Assembly: GCF_004193775.1 (NCBI RefSeq)
Contig: NC_041002.1
Location: 2,281,261 to 2,345,260, forward strand
From: Glycine soja
Lineage: Eukaryota; Streptophyta; Magnoliopsida; Fabales; Fabaceae
Direction: 5' to 3'
DNA: 64,000 nucleotides
Below, piece by piece: positions 36,686 through 55,941 of this stretch. The number at the start of each line of letters is the position of its first letter. The stretch's first letter is position 1. The notes beneath the pieces are model-generated. The model was not told the origin of the DNA. It was given only the letters and a program-made list of their open reading frames with translations, and searched no databases. Both the position numbers and the translations under genes were made by a program.

Positions 36686-37718
36686 AAGTCAAGTTTATAA
36701 TGGAAGAAGACTTCTCGTTGAAGCATAACTCAACATTTTGAAAGATACTATTGTCAATGTTGATAAGAAAACGAATGATTTCATGGTTAAAAGTTAAAGA
36801 AAATTACAACAACTTGCAGCTAAATCTACTAAAAAGGGGAAATTGCACAACTTAAAGTTTGGTGCTATAAAATGAATGTTATTGTCCAAAAGTTCATAAG
36901 TATTACAAGCAAGCTATCCAAGGAAAGAAAAATAGGTGCCCAAAGAAAGACGTCATGGCTAACACATGTTATATTTTAATAACAAGCCAACTCCACTAAG
37001 CGCTGACATAAAAAAAAAAGATTAAAATCATGAAGAAAGACATAATCAATTATTTGATGACTACTCTGAAAATTTGGTATATGCAAAGGCATAATTCCAA
37101 TTTAAGTTCTACCATGAAAATAAAAAATGATGAAAGTCCTTAAATCATTTGTGACTCAAGGACAAACAAAAAATGAAATAGGAATCCAAGATGAGTTATA
37201 ATATTGGAGATGCTTTGAGTTTATACATGCCCCATAATTTACTTTTAGTTTTTAAATATTTTTGTAGCATTTTTTATCTCTACATTTTTATTAACATTTT
37301 TCTTATCAATGTTGTTAAGTATTGTTGTTAAGCATTGATTTAACAACCAAGCTAGCATCCACATGACTTGCTACATCATTTATTAGTCTAAGGTAACAAT
37401 TATATATATTTGTTTTTAATAAATTATATTTTTACCTTATGAAAATATGAGAAATTATAAACATATTACATGTAAAAAAAAAACTACGTATAATTATCAT
37501 ATTAAATTAATTGATGTCATGACAAATCATGTATATACCAATGATAAGCATCACATTATTCCTTAATGATAATATTAACCTCTGAGACAAAAATTGTTAA
37601 AAGGAGAAAAATATAAGGACCAACAATAATATTTTTTTAAGGACTAAAAATAAATTTTGTAAAAAATTCAGTAAAAAAAAAAAATATTTAACGCTATTTG
37701 AAATTAAAATTAAAAACC
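36686..37718. other. AT-rich intergenic DNA
   Basis: No gene or strong repeat can be supported between the transposon nest and the Ecdysoneless gene. Confidence 0.4.
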
Positions 37719-37726
37719 TATATATA
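37719..37726 (+). promoter_or_regulatory. Likely TATA box of the ECD gene
   Basis: TATATATA lies ~135 bp upstream of the ATG, at a plausible distance for a transcription start near 37,750. Confidence 0.5.
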
Positions 37727-37860
37727 CTGCCTAATTTTTCATTCATTCACACATACCCTCGTAAAACCTCGAAGCTTCAAAGAGGGTTTATGAAGGAGGT
37801 TGTTTCCCGAACACTATAGAAGTTTGCAGAGTGAGCAACTGAGCATATACTGCATACGTA

Positions 37861-43027
<5,167 letters not shown>

Positions 43028-43756
43028 AGATACTGAAATATTTTTCCAGGTTTTTGATGTTTTGGGATTCTCCAAAGGTATAGTCTCTGGATGGCATGTT
43101 TCCCAGCATGTTTGCCGATATCCTTTCTCCACATTGGGTAGACAACCTGCTTAGCAGAGGGCATATGGGAATACTTGCAGTTCCGGTGTGACTGCACCAG
43201 GTTTTGGGACTCCATTTGAATAGAAGTGTCTTCTTTCCTTACCTCCAGACAAAAGCAAGAGAGCGTTCATCTGTAGCATGTTCATTGGCAGTAATACAAG
43301 GGCAAGAGAAGTCTAGGGAAAATGCATAACTATCTTATATAGCAAATCTGTTTAAATCAGGAGTGATTATCACTAAATGATTCCCAACAGTGGTTTATAT
43401 TGAGTTTGGGTCATCCATTATTAACAGTTGATGATTGCCCCCTTTTTTTGGGTTAAGCGATTTCCGTTGATAATGTTACAATTACTGTTTTAGTTAAATC
43501 TGGATTTCTACCAAGCCATAAAATTATCAGTACCGAATTAGGATTTATAAATACGAAGAGAAATGTAAACCAAAATACTAAATTTTGTCTTACTTCACCA
43601 ACTTAGGATTTATAAACAAGCAAAAAAATAAAAATGAATCTTTCCTTCTAGTGAAGAGGGAGCTCTCAATACACTACCTAATATAAAAGAATTATCACAA
43701 AGATAAAAAGTTAAATAAGCACACAGTACGGAAATATTTTACATATGACACTGCTC
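43028..43756. other. Convergent 3' region of ECD and NET2
   Basis: This is the shared tail-to-tail space with the presumed 3' UTRs of both genes. No other feature was seen. Confidence 0.5.
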
Positions 43757-46700
43757 CTACCGGTATTTCCTATGCATTCCAGGGGTCATACAGGAGAAGA
43801 TTGATTGTTTCTTTGGTTTGGCGCCAAAGATAAATGACCTGAGAGGAACCTTGGCTCGAGTCTCTGATTGTCTTAGCTGGCCATTTTGTTGTCTCTTTGA
43901 TGCTGAGAACCCAAATTCATCATTCAACTTCACTAGAGCCTTTTCTATTTCAAGTTGGAGAGATGTTACACCATCTAAACCCGCTTGAAGTTCATCGGCA
44001 ACCTTGTTGTTTTCTTGTTTCATGTTCAAAATCTCACCTTGGAACTTGGCAGCTTGGTAGCTTGTGAACCTGAAGTCATCATCTTCAGCACTGGTTTTCA
44101 ATGCTGATGTTATTTGTTCTTGGATGTCACACAAAGATGAGAAACGACTTTGCAGTTCTTCTTTCAGCAAGGCACCTCTTTCCATCCAGATTGTTATTTC
44201 ATTTTGGATCTCTGTTAGGTGTCTGTAAATTGGTCTTGAATCTGATTTTATAGAATGCTTTATGCTGCTACTACCCTCTGACGACTTCCCTTTTTCCTCT
44301 AATTTTGATAAGTCGGTCAGCAAATCTTTGATAGTGGTTTCAAACTTCTGTATCTCAGAGTAATAAGCACTGAATTTTAACCAGAAAGTTAAGTTCTCCT
44401 CTAGAACTTCATCCATGTTTGACCTGAATTTCTCTTCAATGGGTGAAGTAGATTCAGGTGGTTCAATTTGTAAAAGTTCCTCTGTGAAATCCTCATTTCC
44501 TTCCATGCTTCTCTGCAAGAGACCTAATTTCTGGCGCAGATGTCTTATCTCTTCATCTTTCATGGCATTAGCTGTCTTCAGTTCTTTTAGCTGCAAAGAT
44601 GAATCAGAGTTGCTGTCTTGATTTTTCTTCTCTATTTCAGCCAGTCTCTTTTTCATATCTTTATAATTCCGAAGAGTATTAGTATACTCACTTAGCAGAA
44701 CTTGTTCTCTATCCTGCATTCCATTCGTAAACAATTGCTGCCAATCAGGTTCATCTTCTTGTGCTGTTGCCTGCCCCTTGGGATCAACTTTGAGAGCATT
44801 ATCTATCTCACATGAACTTTGCTTAGCATCATTTTCTGGCTGTTTCTCAGAACTCTCTGAAGAACTATCTGCCTTGTTGCTTGCTGGGAGCTGACTGACT
44901 TCCTGATTTTCTGTGGTAGTGCTCACAGCAACTGTTGTCTTTTCATCATTGCCAGGATTTACAGTCTTCTCTTGTTCTTCCAACTCTTTTGGAGATTTTT
45001 TTTCCATAGGAGTTGCCTCTTCCATTTCTAAGGAACTGGTGACCTTAACCTTATCTACTGACTTAGCATCATTTTCCAATGAACGGGTGACATTAGGTTC
45101 ATTAGCAAATGGTGAGCCAGTGGCCTCAAGCTTGTTGTCTGATGTTAAATCATCTTCAACAGTACCAGCAACCTTAAGCTCCTTATCTTTTGCATCATCT
45201 TCTACCAAACCATTCGTAAGCTCCTTTTCAGACTTAATATCATTCAACAAGATATTGTCCTCATTCAAAGGAACTTGTCCTTCAGATTTGCTTTTTAATT
45301 CAGCCTGGCTTGATGAATCCTTTTGTGTGTGTGATAAATCTGTGGTCTTGGCCTCCTCGCCTGGCTGCTGCACGTTTTGGACTTTCTCTGAGAGTTGATC
45401 AAGATTGCTATGTGCTTCATTGAATTGGGTTTGGAGATTGTTATTCTTATCCTCAACAATTTGATTTAGATCCTGTACTCCATGCATCTTTTCTTCCATC
45501 TTTCTGAGTTGTTCATTCAATTTGTTTCTGTCCTTGATAAGACTTTCCTTATCATTTTCCAGAGTTCGAATTTGCTCTTGAAGTTCATCAGTATCTGTTC
45601 TCAATCTCGTTACCATCACAGTCTGGGACGATACTGCAGTTTCCAAGCTGATCACTTTGTTCACTAACTCATCAATCTTCTCTGCCATTTCTGCCACACT
45701 GAGTGATGAATTGGAGCTAGTCTCAAAGTGCTCTTTAATGTTCTCCTTCAATAATTGCAACTCCTGCTTCTTCGGAGCCAATCCGGCATTCTCTTCCAAG
45801 TCCTTTGTTTCTGCTATTTCTTTTAAATCTCTTTGGACCCTTGGCTCTTCGGAATTACTCTGTTCATAATGGAATTCGTCCATGAGAGAGCCCAACTTGG
45901 CCTTCACATCCTTTACCCTTTTGGATTCAATTCTGGTTTCATCAAGTGATTTTTCCTGCTTCTCTTGCAACTGTGTCAATGCCTCTTGGCATGATTTAAG
46001 AGCAGCTTCTGCCATCAAACGGCGAGCTTCATCATCTTCAATATCAACACCTTCTCCCAGCTCATCTTGCAGAGTGGAAACTCTCTCTTGCAATTCCTTG
46101 ATTTGCTCATCAGTTTCCCAGTACCTAGCAATGGAATTATCATAAGAGTTCTTTACAAACTCTTTCACAGTTTGTAGAGCCAGAATCTGTTTCTGCAGCT
46201 TGTCAACCTCTTCAAGTGCCTCTTTTCTGCTCAAACCAGATTTAGGAACTTTCGGAGCAGCAGAAGCTGCTGTGGCAGCTGGCTTCTTGGAATGAAATTT
46301 CCTTGTGGCTGCTGCTGTTGTTATGACATTTTTTAAATCTTTAATGGGAGGCTTTGGAATATTTGTTTTGAACCCTTCTGCCTTTTTTCTTGAAGGCCTT
46401 GGTGATCCATCATCATCTTCTTCATCCATAAATGGGACACGATCTGGAAAGACAGAAGCAATGGTGTTGTTGGCATTTTGCAACTCTGTTGATATGTGAT
46501 CATATCTTTCGGCTAAAGCTCGGTAAGCCTTGAATGATTCCTCCACAAAGCTTATCAGTTCCGGTCTCCTTTTGTAATACATTTCTGCTCTCTTAGCAAA
46601 AGAGTCTCCCTCTTCCTCTAAGAGCTTCAAAACAGTTTGCACTTTTTCCTCCATATCTGCAGTTTTGTTCATTTATTTTAGTTTGCCAGCTATATGCATG

Positions 46701-47583
46701 TATAAAGGCACATACAAGTGGGTTATGTTGATCTTACACAGGCATCTCCATGTGATTCAAGCAAATTTTTAATTTAAAATTCTAATTAACAATGTGTAAA
46801 CAAGCGTCCATCGTTATATCCGCATGTAGGATAGGGGTAAGCATCTCCTAAATTTCTAAAATCATAGGAAATGACTTCAAGGAATGCAAACTATTCCTAA
46901 TTTCTCAAATTAGTATATGTTTAATAAGAAAAGAGAAGCTGTACAACAAAATCATCGTCTGAAAGGCGTTTTATCAAGAAAAGTGGGCAAAAAATGGAGT
47001 TATTCTATCAACCTAATTGGCTAAAAATAGCATTATGTGAATTGAGTCAAACATACTGGATTTTGGGAAAATTCAATTTGAAAAGTGATAGAGGAAGTAC
47101 TTGTGTATATATATGTGTGTGTGTGTAGTTTTTGGTTAGTTGAAGCCCAGATTTGGAAATAAAAGCACGTAGAGAATCATTTTCAGAATCCATGAAAAAC
47201 AATTAAACCTTGAGCTTGAGTACATAACACAACATCAAACCAGATAAATACATTATAGACAACACTCTATTTTTATGGAAGCCAAGCATAATTTAAAGAT
47301 TTGATTCCATAGTGAAATGAAATTGATCATCAAAAGCTTATAATATATACAATCTAACGTTGAAAGCAAGGCAAGACGTGCCATGAATGTGTACAAAAAA
47401 AAATTCCACCAGAAAAAGGAGATAAATGGTAGAGTTGATCATCATGTTCTTTGATATGAAAAAGAAAATGAAGATAAATTGATGATCACCTAGAAGGTTT
47501 TGCTCCATCCATTTTGATTGTTTTGTTCTGATGTGGCTAACCCACCACCATGAATAAGCATTGCTCGCCGCTCTCTGCAACAT
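43757..47583 (-). CDS. NET2: NETWORKED-2-type actin-binding protein
   Basis: Two exons on the minus strand: 47583-47490 and 46656-43757, joined in frame (MEQNLL|DMEEKVQ) to 997 aa. The N-terminus (~10-100) is the plant NAB/KIP1 actin-binding domain (YSWWWVSHIRTKQSKWMEQN, then FAKRAEMYYKRRPELISFVE). Coiled-coil stretches follow (~165-250, 320-440). Next come a low-complexity acidic middle with imperfect repeats (~480-640) and a second coiled-coil block (~660-940). The end is basic and conserved (RSFIFGAKPKKQSIFSC). NET2 members bind actin filaments at the plasma membrane, chiefly in pollen and pollen tubes, where they interact with PRK receptor kinases. The small first exon ending inside the NAB domain is typical of the family. 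Upstream (47,845) is a short GA run, common in plant 5' leaders. Confidence 0.9.
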
Positions 47584-50500
47584 ATTTGGTTGTTTCTTCT
47601 TCTGTCTTCTGTGTTATCTCTTTAATTTCCCTTCTTGGTCTTTGGTATTGAGATCTTAATTAATAACGTGAGTCAAAAAGCATGCAAACCGTGTTTCTCC
47701 TATTACTCTATCTGTTTAAGATGGGGAAGAGAAGACATGGATTCCATGACAGCATGGGACCAAGAGAAGAAAGTGGGAAAATGGATTAAGAAAAAAAGGA
47801 AAAAAGAAAGATAATCAACAGAAACAGATAGAAAGAGATTCAGAGAGAGAGAGAGAGAAAACGTGGAAACTAAGATGTTGTGCTAATTATGGGATGATGG
47901 AAGGGAGCAAAGTTCTCACGAATTTAGTGTCCAAACCTTGCTTTTGAAAAAGCATGAATGCAATAATAAAAATGAAATAAAGAAACATAATGCATGCATT
48001 GAACGACCCACGTGCCTGTGGCATTGTCCAGCTTTACTTCTTCTTTTTTTTTTTCCAACATTGATGTAAAGTTTTCACCTGTTTTTAAAAATAATTAATT
48101 TTCGTTGAAGAATCTAATAGATAATTTTTAATATGATTTTTTCTCTTAATTATATTTTTTTCATTTACAAACTCAAACTTAACACTTATTTTAAGGAAAA
48201 TAATTCAATATTATTTAGACCAATAACTTATTAATAATTTTATTTGTTTTACGCTTCCTTTGATACCTTTTTCAGTGTCTTTAGTGTTAAATTAGCTGTG
48301 TTGTCATATATACCGTTAATAGGAGAAATCAAACAAAAAAATTTCATGGAGATAATTGCTAAAAAGATTTAGATATACAAGTGAGTCATTCTCCCAAAGG
48401 AAGTCTAAAGTTACAAACTTAATTGTTGGGAAAACTTTCTTGTGGTAGCATATCCAAAGGGTTGAGACATGGTTGGCATTTATTATTCTTTTAAGTGAAC
48501 AAAATATTTTTTAAAATATATTTAAAAAATTAAATAAGTATTTCTTTAGAAATTAACTGGTTCGTACATATACTTAATCTCACAATAAAGCTGAATTAAA
48601 AAAAGAAGAGAGAAGCCTTTAGAATTTTAAAAATGTTGATTTATATATCACTATCATGCTTAATATTTCAAGTTGTATACATGTAAAAAAAAGTACAGAA
48701 ACTTTGTCCATAAGTTATTAGTTTTAGTAATATTCAACTCAAGATCTCAAGTCAAATCTAATAGATAAAAAAATGTAAATAAAAATTAATCATTCAAAAA
48801 ATCGTTAAATATTTCATATTAATAACTTGATTAAAAAAAAAAAGCATACTTCATGTGTATTACATATGATCAAACTAAATTAATAATTCAACAATGACTA
48901 TTTTGACTTAATTAACTCTATATTTGCGCGTTTTTTCAAAATCTATAAAATTTTATATATTAACTTGTTAGTTATCTTTAATATATTCTTATAATAAATC
49001 TCCAACTAACTACTTGATGTTTAAACTTTTCTTCGTTGCAAGGTGTCGCATCCTGTGATAAAGCAAATTATTTCTCCTACCAAACTGCTATGATGTTCAA
49101 ATTTTTAATATAAACTTAATTCATTGTATAATTATATAAATTATTGTAAAGAAAACATAAATGCTCTGTCTATTACTTTCTAAATTTTATCGTACAAAAA
49201 AGGTGCTTAGAAAAGCTGTAATGTAAATAAAGGTGGCGGTGGCCGACTTTTGTCGCGGAAAGATAACGGTGCCCCAAATAGAAAATTGAGAATTTCTGTT
49301 ATTTTTGGAGGCACGTTCTGTTCACGACTTTGGCCTGCACTGACACTATAAATAGGAAAATGTTAACGAGTTTTTTTCCTTTTTGAAATCTTTGACTAAT
49401 ATAATAGTATTGTTTTCAGTAATTATGTTCTTCATTTCTTCTCACCAGAAAAGATTTGGAAAGAAAAGCAAAATCTTTTCGAAAGAGAAATCTTATCTAT
49501 CATCCCACTCTGTTACATATTCTGTTTAGCCTAATCATCCCTGTCAATTTGGGGAAGAATGCAAAATTTTAAAAATAAGTATTCCATGTAGTAGATTTGT
49601 GAAAAAAAATTCATGTTAGGCCTTAATTCTATAAAGATTACAAAATAAGTTTTATCCATTGCCATTACTTGTGTTCATGAGGAATTATATGATTAGTTTG
49701 GTAATCAAGGAGAGTATGAGTGAGAAAGAAATTATGGATCAAATTGTTAAGAATATTATTTGTTTATTCGAATTTTTTTAATTAATAAAAATTAATCGCT
49801 AATATTTGTTGATAAAAAAATATTTATGTTTAAAAAATAATTTTGATTTTACTTTTACATCACATAATATAATTTTCGTAAACTTATAAACTAGCCATAG
49901 TGTAATTTTCAGATGAAATTTACAATTATTGGAAAATTATTATTAAAAACAAAACTCGTCAGTGTGGAAGCAATTTCCAATTCTACAAAAAAGAAACAAA
50001 TAAAATGAATAACTTGAATGACAGAAAGTTAGAGGGGGTAAATAGATTCCCTTGATTATCATACATAATTATAGTTTTTATATTTTATATAAATTTAAAA
50101 GTATCCATGCAATATGGTACTTGCTGCCAATGTTAATTTTTTTATTGTTTTAACAAAGAAATGACAATCAACCCATGGTTTTATCATCCAAAACTTTTTT
50201 TTCTTGAGATGGGAAGATACCTGTCGCGTACTTTTTTTTGAACATCTTAAATTGTCAGTATAAATTATTTTATACGTCAATCTATTAAAAATCTTTAGAA
50301 ATGATTCTTTTTTTCTGAAAACAAAATGACAGAATGAGGAGATACCCCAAAATTATTGGACAGTTATGTTGAGACTCTCAAGCAGAAATTCACCTTAAAG
50401 ATTATTACATAGACCTGAATTGTAAGTAACTTAACTTAATTATAACTACTCAGTTATTTTCTAGATGCTACAAAGAATGTGAAAATTAGTTCTGGATTTT

Positions 50501-51784
50501 TAATCATTTGTATCATTCCATATTGACTTTAGATGTGACTTTAAAAATAGTTACCAAAAGTTAATAAAATTGTGCAATGCAATTTTTTTATATTATAGTA
50601 CATTTTAATTAAATTCTTTATGTATACAGTGGATTTCTTTTATTTTCATTTTAAAGTTTATATTCAGCAAAAGATTACAACACTATGCTCTTTTTCCGTA
50701 TATGTGTTATCATCCGCTGTCTAAATTGTCTTCATTTCCTTGTGTTTATTTTCCTGTTTTCATTGCATAACTCGCTATCCACAGTGCCTTATATTTTTAT
50801 TATTATTATTATTATAAGTGCCTTATAATTTCGAGGTCAAATCCTATGTTTCATTGTAATTTCATAACAACAATAGAAATGAGGTGATTACGAAGAAAGA
50901 AGGAAAGAAACAATGGGAAAGTGGCAGAGACAATCAAATCCTTTTATCATAGTTTTTACCGTCATGCATAAGATAGTGCGATTTTAAATATCACTTTTAT
51001 GGAATCTTTAATTACTCTCTATCAAGCCAGAGATTATTCCCCTTCTCTGGTTATTCTAGCCTTTAATTCCCTTTCTCTAGTCCCTTGGCGCCTTCGTTGC
51101 ATATGAGATTTTTTTTTAAAAGATATATTGTTAGTTATCTCTCATGTTTATGGAGAAATTTTTTTTATGCAAACAACCTTTTTTTTTTTTTTTTGTTAGG
51201 AATGAGTTTCTGAATAGAAATCCAAAATTCAAATTTGGTTAACTTCTTCAATGGGTTTGGGCCTAGTCCCCCATTTGAACTTGATTATTAAATCTAATTC
51301 TTACATTGATGAATAAAAGTGTAATTAAAATTTTTAGGGAGTTATACATTTATGTATTGATAAGATTAACCATTTCTTCTTGAAGTTCGATCTTCCTCTC
51401 TATGAATCACGTAGTCAAAAGAAACCATGAACTAAAATAGAAGAGCGTGTCCCATTCATGAGTAAATATTTCAAAGTAATCTCATTAGACATGCATTGCC
51501 CGTGATGACAACTTGACAACAAAATACTAATATATTCTCAACTCTCAACCCCAAAGAAATATTTTAAGGAATATTTAATAGGAGAGAAGTTTTTTTATGT
51601 GTGTGAATCATGATTCCTATAAGTGTTTTCATTTTCAGGGAATGAATGAAATTTATTTAGTTGATTATTAGAAATTTTTAGATAAATTTATTAAGAATTA
51701 AAGAATTACATACATTTTTACTGATTATTTTAATTATTTATCGCATTATATAATTTGATAAAGAACATGATATTTTTATTATCA
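47584..51784. other. Large AT-rich intergenic region
   Basis: It holds the presumed promoter of the NET2 gene (first few hundred bases) and then more than 3.5 kb without a supported gene or classifiable repeat. Confidence 0.4.
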
Positions 51785-52880
51785 TATGCCACTGTGCTTC
51801 CTTGCTTTTCAAAATTACTGGCCTGATTCAGGGATGGAACATGAAGTTTTTATCTTATGCAGGTAAGCTAGAGTTGATTAGAACAGTTATTCAAGGAATT
51901 GTGAATTTCTGGATGAGGATTTTTCCTTTGCCTCAATTTGTTCTGGACCGGATCAACGTTTCGTGCCGTAATTTTCTGTGGGGCAAAGCGGATATTGGCA
52001 AAAACAAGTCCTTGGTTGCTTGGTTAGTAGTTTGTTCTTCGAAAAAAAAGGGGGTTTAGGCTTTTTTAATCTCAAGGACTGAAATCTTGCGCTTCTTTCC
52101 CATATCCTGTGAGACTTTCATTGTAAGAAAGATTCTTTATGGGTTCGGTGGGTTCACCATTACTATTTCAGAGGGAGCGTTGTGTGAAATTACAATACTT
52201 CTTCATCAGATTCAATTTTGATAAAGAAAATCATTCAAATAAAAAACTTTATTATCTCCAAAGAGTTAAGTACGGAAGAGACCAAAAAGAGGATTCAATC
52301 TTGGAGCACCAATGAATAATTGCTTGTTGGCAAAGTCTATGAATACATTAGAGGTGCCAAACCTACTGTTAGTTGGTGTTCTGTTATATGGAACCCAGCA
52401 ATCCCCCCTAAGATGTCTTTCATTCTATGGCTTGCTAAAAGGAATCGGCTGCTTACTCTTGACAAAACTGCTTTTTTGAACAAGGGTTCCCTCTGCTTTT
52501 TTGGGCTCACATTCGTGATTTGGCTCCTTTCCGCAGACGTTTCACTTCTTTGCAGCAGCACATTACTGACTCTTTAATTAGGGGCAGATCCACATCAAGT
52601 GTTCAAGGAAAATTTTGTCTGGTTATAGCAATTACAATGCATCTGACTGTCTAGGAACAAGCTGATTTTTGAAGATTATCAATTTTTTGTAATAGAGGTT
52701 ATTAGTAAGATTAAGTTTTTTATGTATAGACAAGCGCACCTGTTACATTTATTTTAGCATCTTGATATAGGTATTCTTGTATTAGGGAGGCTTTTGATTT
52801 TCTCCGACTGTGGGGTATACCCCGTTTACTGTTGTATCATTTTTGGTTTAATATAATTTACATTTTTTCCAAAAAAAAAG
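51785..52880 (+). mobile_element. 5'-truncated LINE (L1-like) relic
   Basis: Broken frames encode the end of an L1 reverse transcriptase (LLFKITGLIQGWNMKFLSYA, GKLELIRTVIQGIVNFW, CRNFLWG), then WVRWVHHYYF, then the start of the zinc-binding zf-RVT domain (VSWCSVIWNPAIPPKMSFIL, WLAKRNRLLTLDK). Stops and frameshifts separate them. The 3' end is an A-rich tail at 52,866-52,886 after a typical tttaatataatttac ending. No intact ORF remains; endonuclease and RT core are missing. Confidence 0.8.
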
Positions 52881-54085
52881 AAAAATTAAACTAAAAAAAA
52901 TAAGATTTTCACCTCTCCTATGAAAAAGTTTTCATAAAAAATTGATTAAACATTCCTTAAAAAAAAACATCCAAAAATGTTATGTTTTTTAATGCATATC
53001 AAACTTGAGAAAATAAAAAATTTCTCTTCTACCAAATGTCCCCTAAGACTTTATTTTACGGGAAGAAATGTTTAAAACTTATTTACTGTTTATTTGGACA
53101 GAAGATTTAAATAAAGAAAGAAATATATTTTTATTACATCCCCTTAACTTACAGAGTTTCCTCGGAATCAATAATGTGAGAGCCACACAATAAAGGCAAT
53201 CCTCAAAGTTAAGGAAGAATGGACCATTTTCTCATTTGATTGAGAAAACCATGTGGCTCATCTATGCATTGGACCTTCATGTGGTCCAAGACTTGATATG
53301 CCAATTTGGATAAAAAGGGTTATGGAGATTTACAGCCAACAGGATAGGGAAGAGATAAGGGGGGAAACTGCAAAATGAATTTATGAAGGAATGTATTCAA
53401 CCAACCGGCTTGCGTTGCAAAAGTCAAATGTTACAAAACCAAAAGCTCTCCAAAGAGAAGTAAATAAACCAAAATATATATCTTCTCTAAATTAATTATA
53501 TTTTTTATTGTCCAATTACAAATTAAAAAATAATTGGTGAAAAGTATGAATAATCAAGAATGGCAATTGCATTATCCATTTAAAATATTTATTATTTTAT
53601 AATCAGATACCATGAGTTATTATAGTTATCACGGTGCTTCATCTCCTGCTTTAGTTCATTGGAATTCTTGTCCTTCTCTCAGTGCTATCTGTTAAGCTGA
53701 TGCTCTAGTCATTGTATCTACTAGGGGCTAATTTTCCTTTTCTTTTGTTTCTTTTAAATTTCCCAACGATAAAAAAAATTAGGGTTAAAAAAAATCTCAT
53801 CTTATCCCAAACATGACTCCTGCAATCCTCCATTATAACACCATATCCATTATCAACATGAAAATCCCTTTTTTTTTTATAGTGAAATACTTTTATTTAT
53901 AGTAGTGATTGATTGGCCATACAGAATTTTCTAGATCGACATTTTCCATTTCAATTGAAGCTTTTACAGTAAGAGGAGAGGATGATTCTATGTACAAAGA
54001 ATACATTGGATGATGGATTATTTTGCCTCCTCTACTTCTAGAAGGATGTCAGAAAGGTCCGTAGTCATATAGAAGATGTAGTTTT
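52881..54085. other. AT-rich intergenic DNA
   Basis: Nothing supported. A few translated words near 53,640-53,730 weakly recall LINE sequence but are too short to call. Confidence 0.35.
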
Positions 54086-55941
54086 CTACGCTTCTAAATT
54101 CTTGAGAGAAGCCAGCCAGTGTTCCATGTAATTTTTGCCAGCTGAAAATTCAATCACAATTTCAAAATTACAATAAGTGCAGTTCTCTAGTCTCTTCAAA
54201 ATGCAGATACACAAATAGTACATATCAGTGTATCAACAGATATCATCATGTAAACGAATGCTTTCACTCAATTGAGTTTCAACAAAAATTCAATGAAACC
54301 ACTGCCAATGCCATCATTAATTACAAGACAACTTTCCCTAGTTTTGATTTGTACAAAGAGTTCAATTGAAAATGGCAGGTTGTTATTTTAAAAACACTAT
54401 AGGGCCTAACTAAAAATTTGGGGTATGAAATTGTTACAAGTTCTCAAACAAACTTTATCCGTGTGTCCTAGGCTACTACAAAATGATTTTTAAGTATAAA
54501 CGTACATCCAACCATAAAGATCTAAAAACTAGGACTCATTTTTCATCACACAAAAGAAACAGCTCAGAAATAGAAAGGAAAGAAGTTCTGCTAACATATC
54601 TTATTAAGATATCATATAGTATACAATACGCTATCTTTTATTTCTGTTTATTATTAAAAAAAAAATTACAGGGTCGATGATGAGAGAAAATTAAGAAGTC
54701 ACTTGACTGTAGTAAAAAGGAAGTCAGTGATTAATTGCCTTGTATAGTGTGGAATTTAGGACTTTAATCAGGTAGTGAAGGTGAAGTGAAGTTACTTCAG
54801 AGCATAACTTTTTATCTCTCATGAAAACAGCTTAGTAAAAATTTCAAGCTAAGAATTTGATAATAGAAAAAAAAAAAAAACAAAGCACATGGCAGAAGCA
54901 TAAGGAAACCTCCTGGAACAGAGAGGATACTATCAAAGAAAATTAGCTCATAAAAGCAAGGCAGCATCTTTGCAAAGCATGGATGAAACCATTCAGAAAA
55001 TAAAAGAGGAGCAAAAACCCATATAGGATACACACACAAAAATAAAGTTAAATAAAAAAAACAAAAACCTCGCAGATCGATGCATTTGAAGACAATTCTA
55101 AAAAAAGGCGAAACTATTTGGTCTATATTATGTATCATGTATTTTCCTATTTGGATTTAGCGAGTTACAAGCCCCAATTACCATTGCATTTATAATTGCT
55201 AAGCAGTGCATTAGCATCTGATAATGACAGACACATTTCCTCATTAGCATCAGAATCATCAACAAGGCCAAACCAACTAAAAAATTATGGATTATACTAT
55301 ACAATAACATAAAAACTTAAAAAGCACCGGAACAAGGATTGTTTTGACTTTAAAGAACCAGCACAAAAAAAAGTTAATAAACTCAAAAAGTTAAAGAGTG
55401 CTAGGAGTTTGAAAGCGAACAAAATAACTCAATGAAAACAAAATCATACACAATTCAAGAGTACGTTCTGAATCTTACCAGAAGAAAATTCATTTGGAAG
55501 GTTCTTGATGGCACTCAAAAGCTCCTTGTTTGAACTCTCCACCTCCTTCCTATAGCAAGGAACTAGCACAGCAAAACTATTGTCCAAATCATCATCACTC
55601 TGAAGGAAATCAGAGCCATGAGGCTCCAACCACCCAATGGAAAAATCTGAGTCATCAGATTCAGAGCTTGACAAACAACCATCACCATCAGATGGCACCA
55701 ACACAACATCATACTCTCTATCATGTCTCCTCTCTTCCCTGCTCTGCCATTTCCTTTTAACCTTCCTGTGAGAAGGAGCTATCTTTGTTCCCTTCACTGA
55801 AGGAAACTTAACACTCTCTCTTTCCTTAAAACTCCATTCAGAAGATGAATTCAGTGTAGAGCCACCAGAAACAACAGGCTCTTTCTCCTTGTTGCTACGA
55901 CCCCACAACCACCATGACAAACGTGTCAGAGAGACAGCCAT
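54086..55941 (-). CDS. Uncharacterised plant protein, 172 aa
   Basis: Exon 1 is 55941-55479 and exon 2 is 54141-54086, both with good GT-AG sites and matching phase. The product starts MAVSLTRLSWWLWGRSNKEK, has a basic middle (RKVKRKWQSREERRHDREYD), a Ser/Asp-rich acidic stretch (SSSESDDSDFSIGWLEPHGS) and ends NYMEHWLASLKNLEA. No catalytic motif, signal peptide or clear membrane segment is evident, though the first 14 residues are hydrophobic and Trp-rich. I do not recognise a named family. The ATG at 55,941 is chosen because the longer open frame starts only with TTG. A 36-nt optional exon lies in the intron (55,217-55,182). Confidence 0.72.

Noticed and set aside
44415..46499. Plus-strand frames inside NET2
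   Set aside because: They are antisense shadows of a 2.9-kb coding exon.
53600..53760. Possible second LINE fragment
   Set aside because: Translated similarity is too weak and short.
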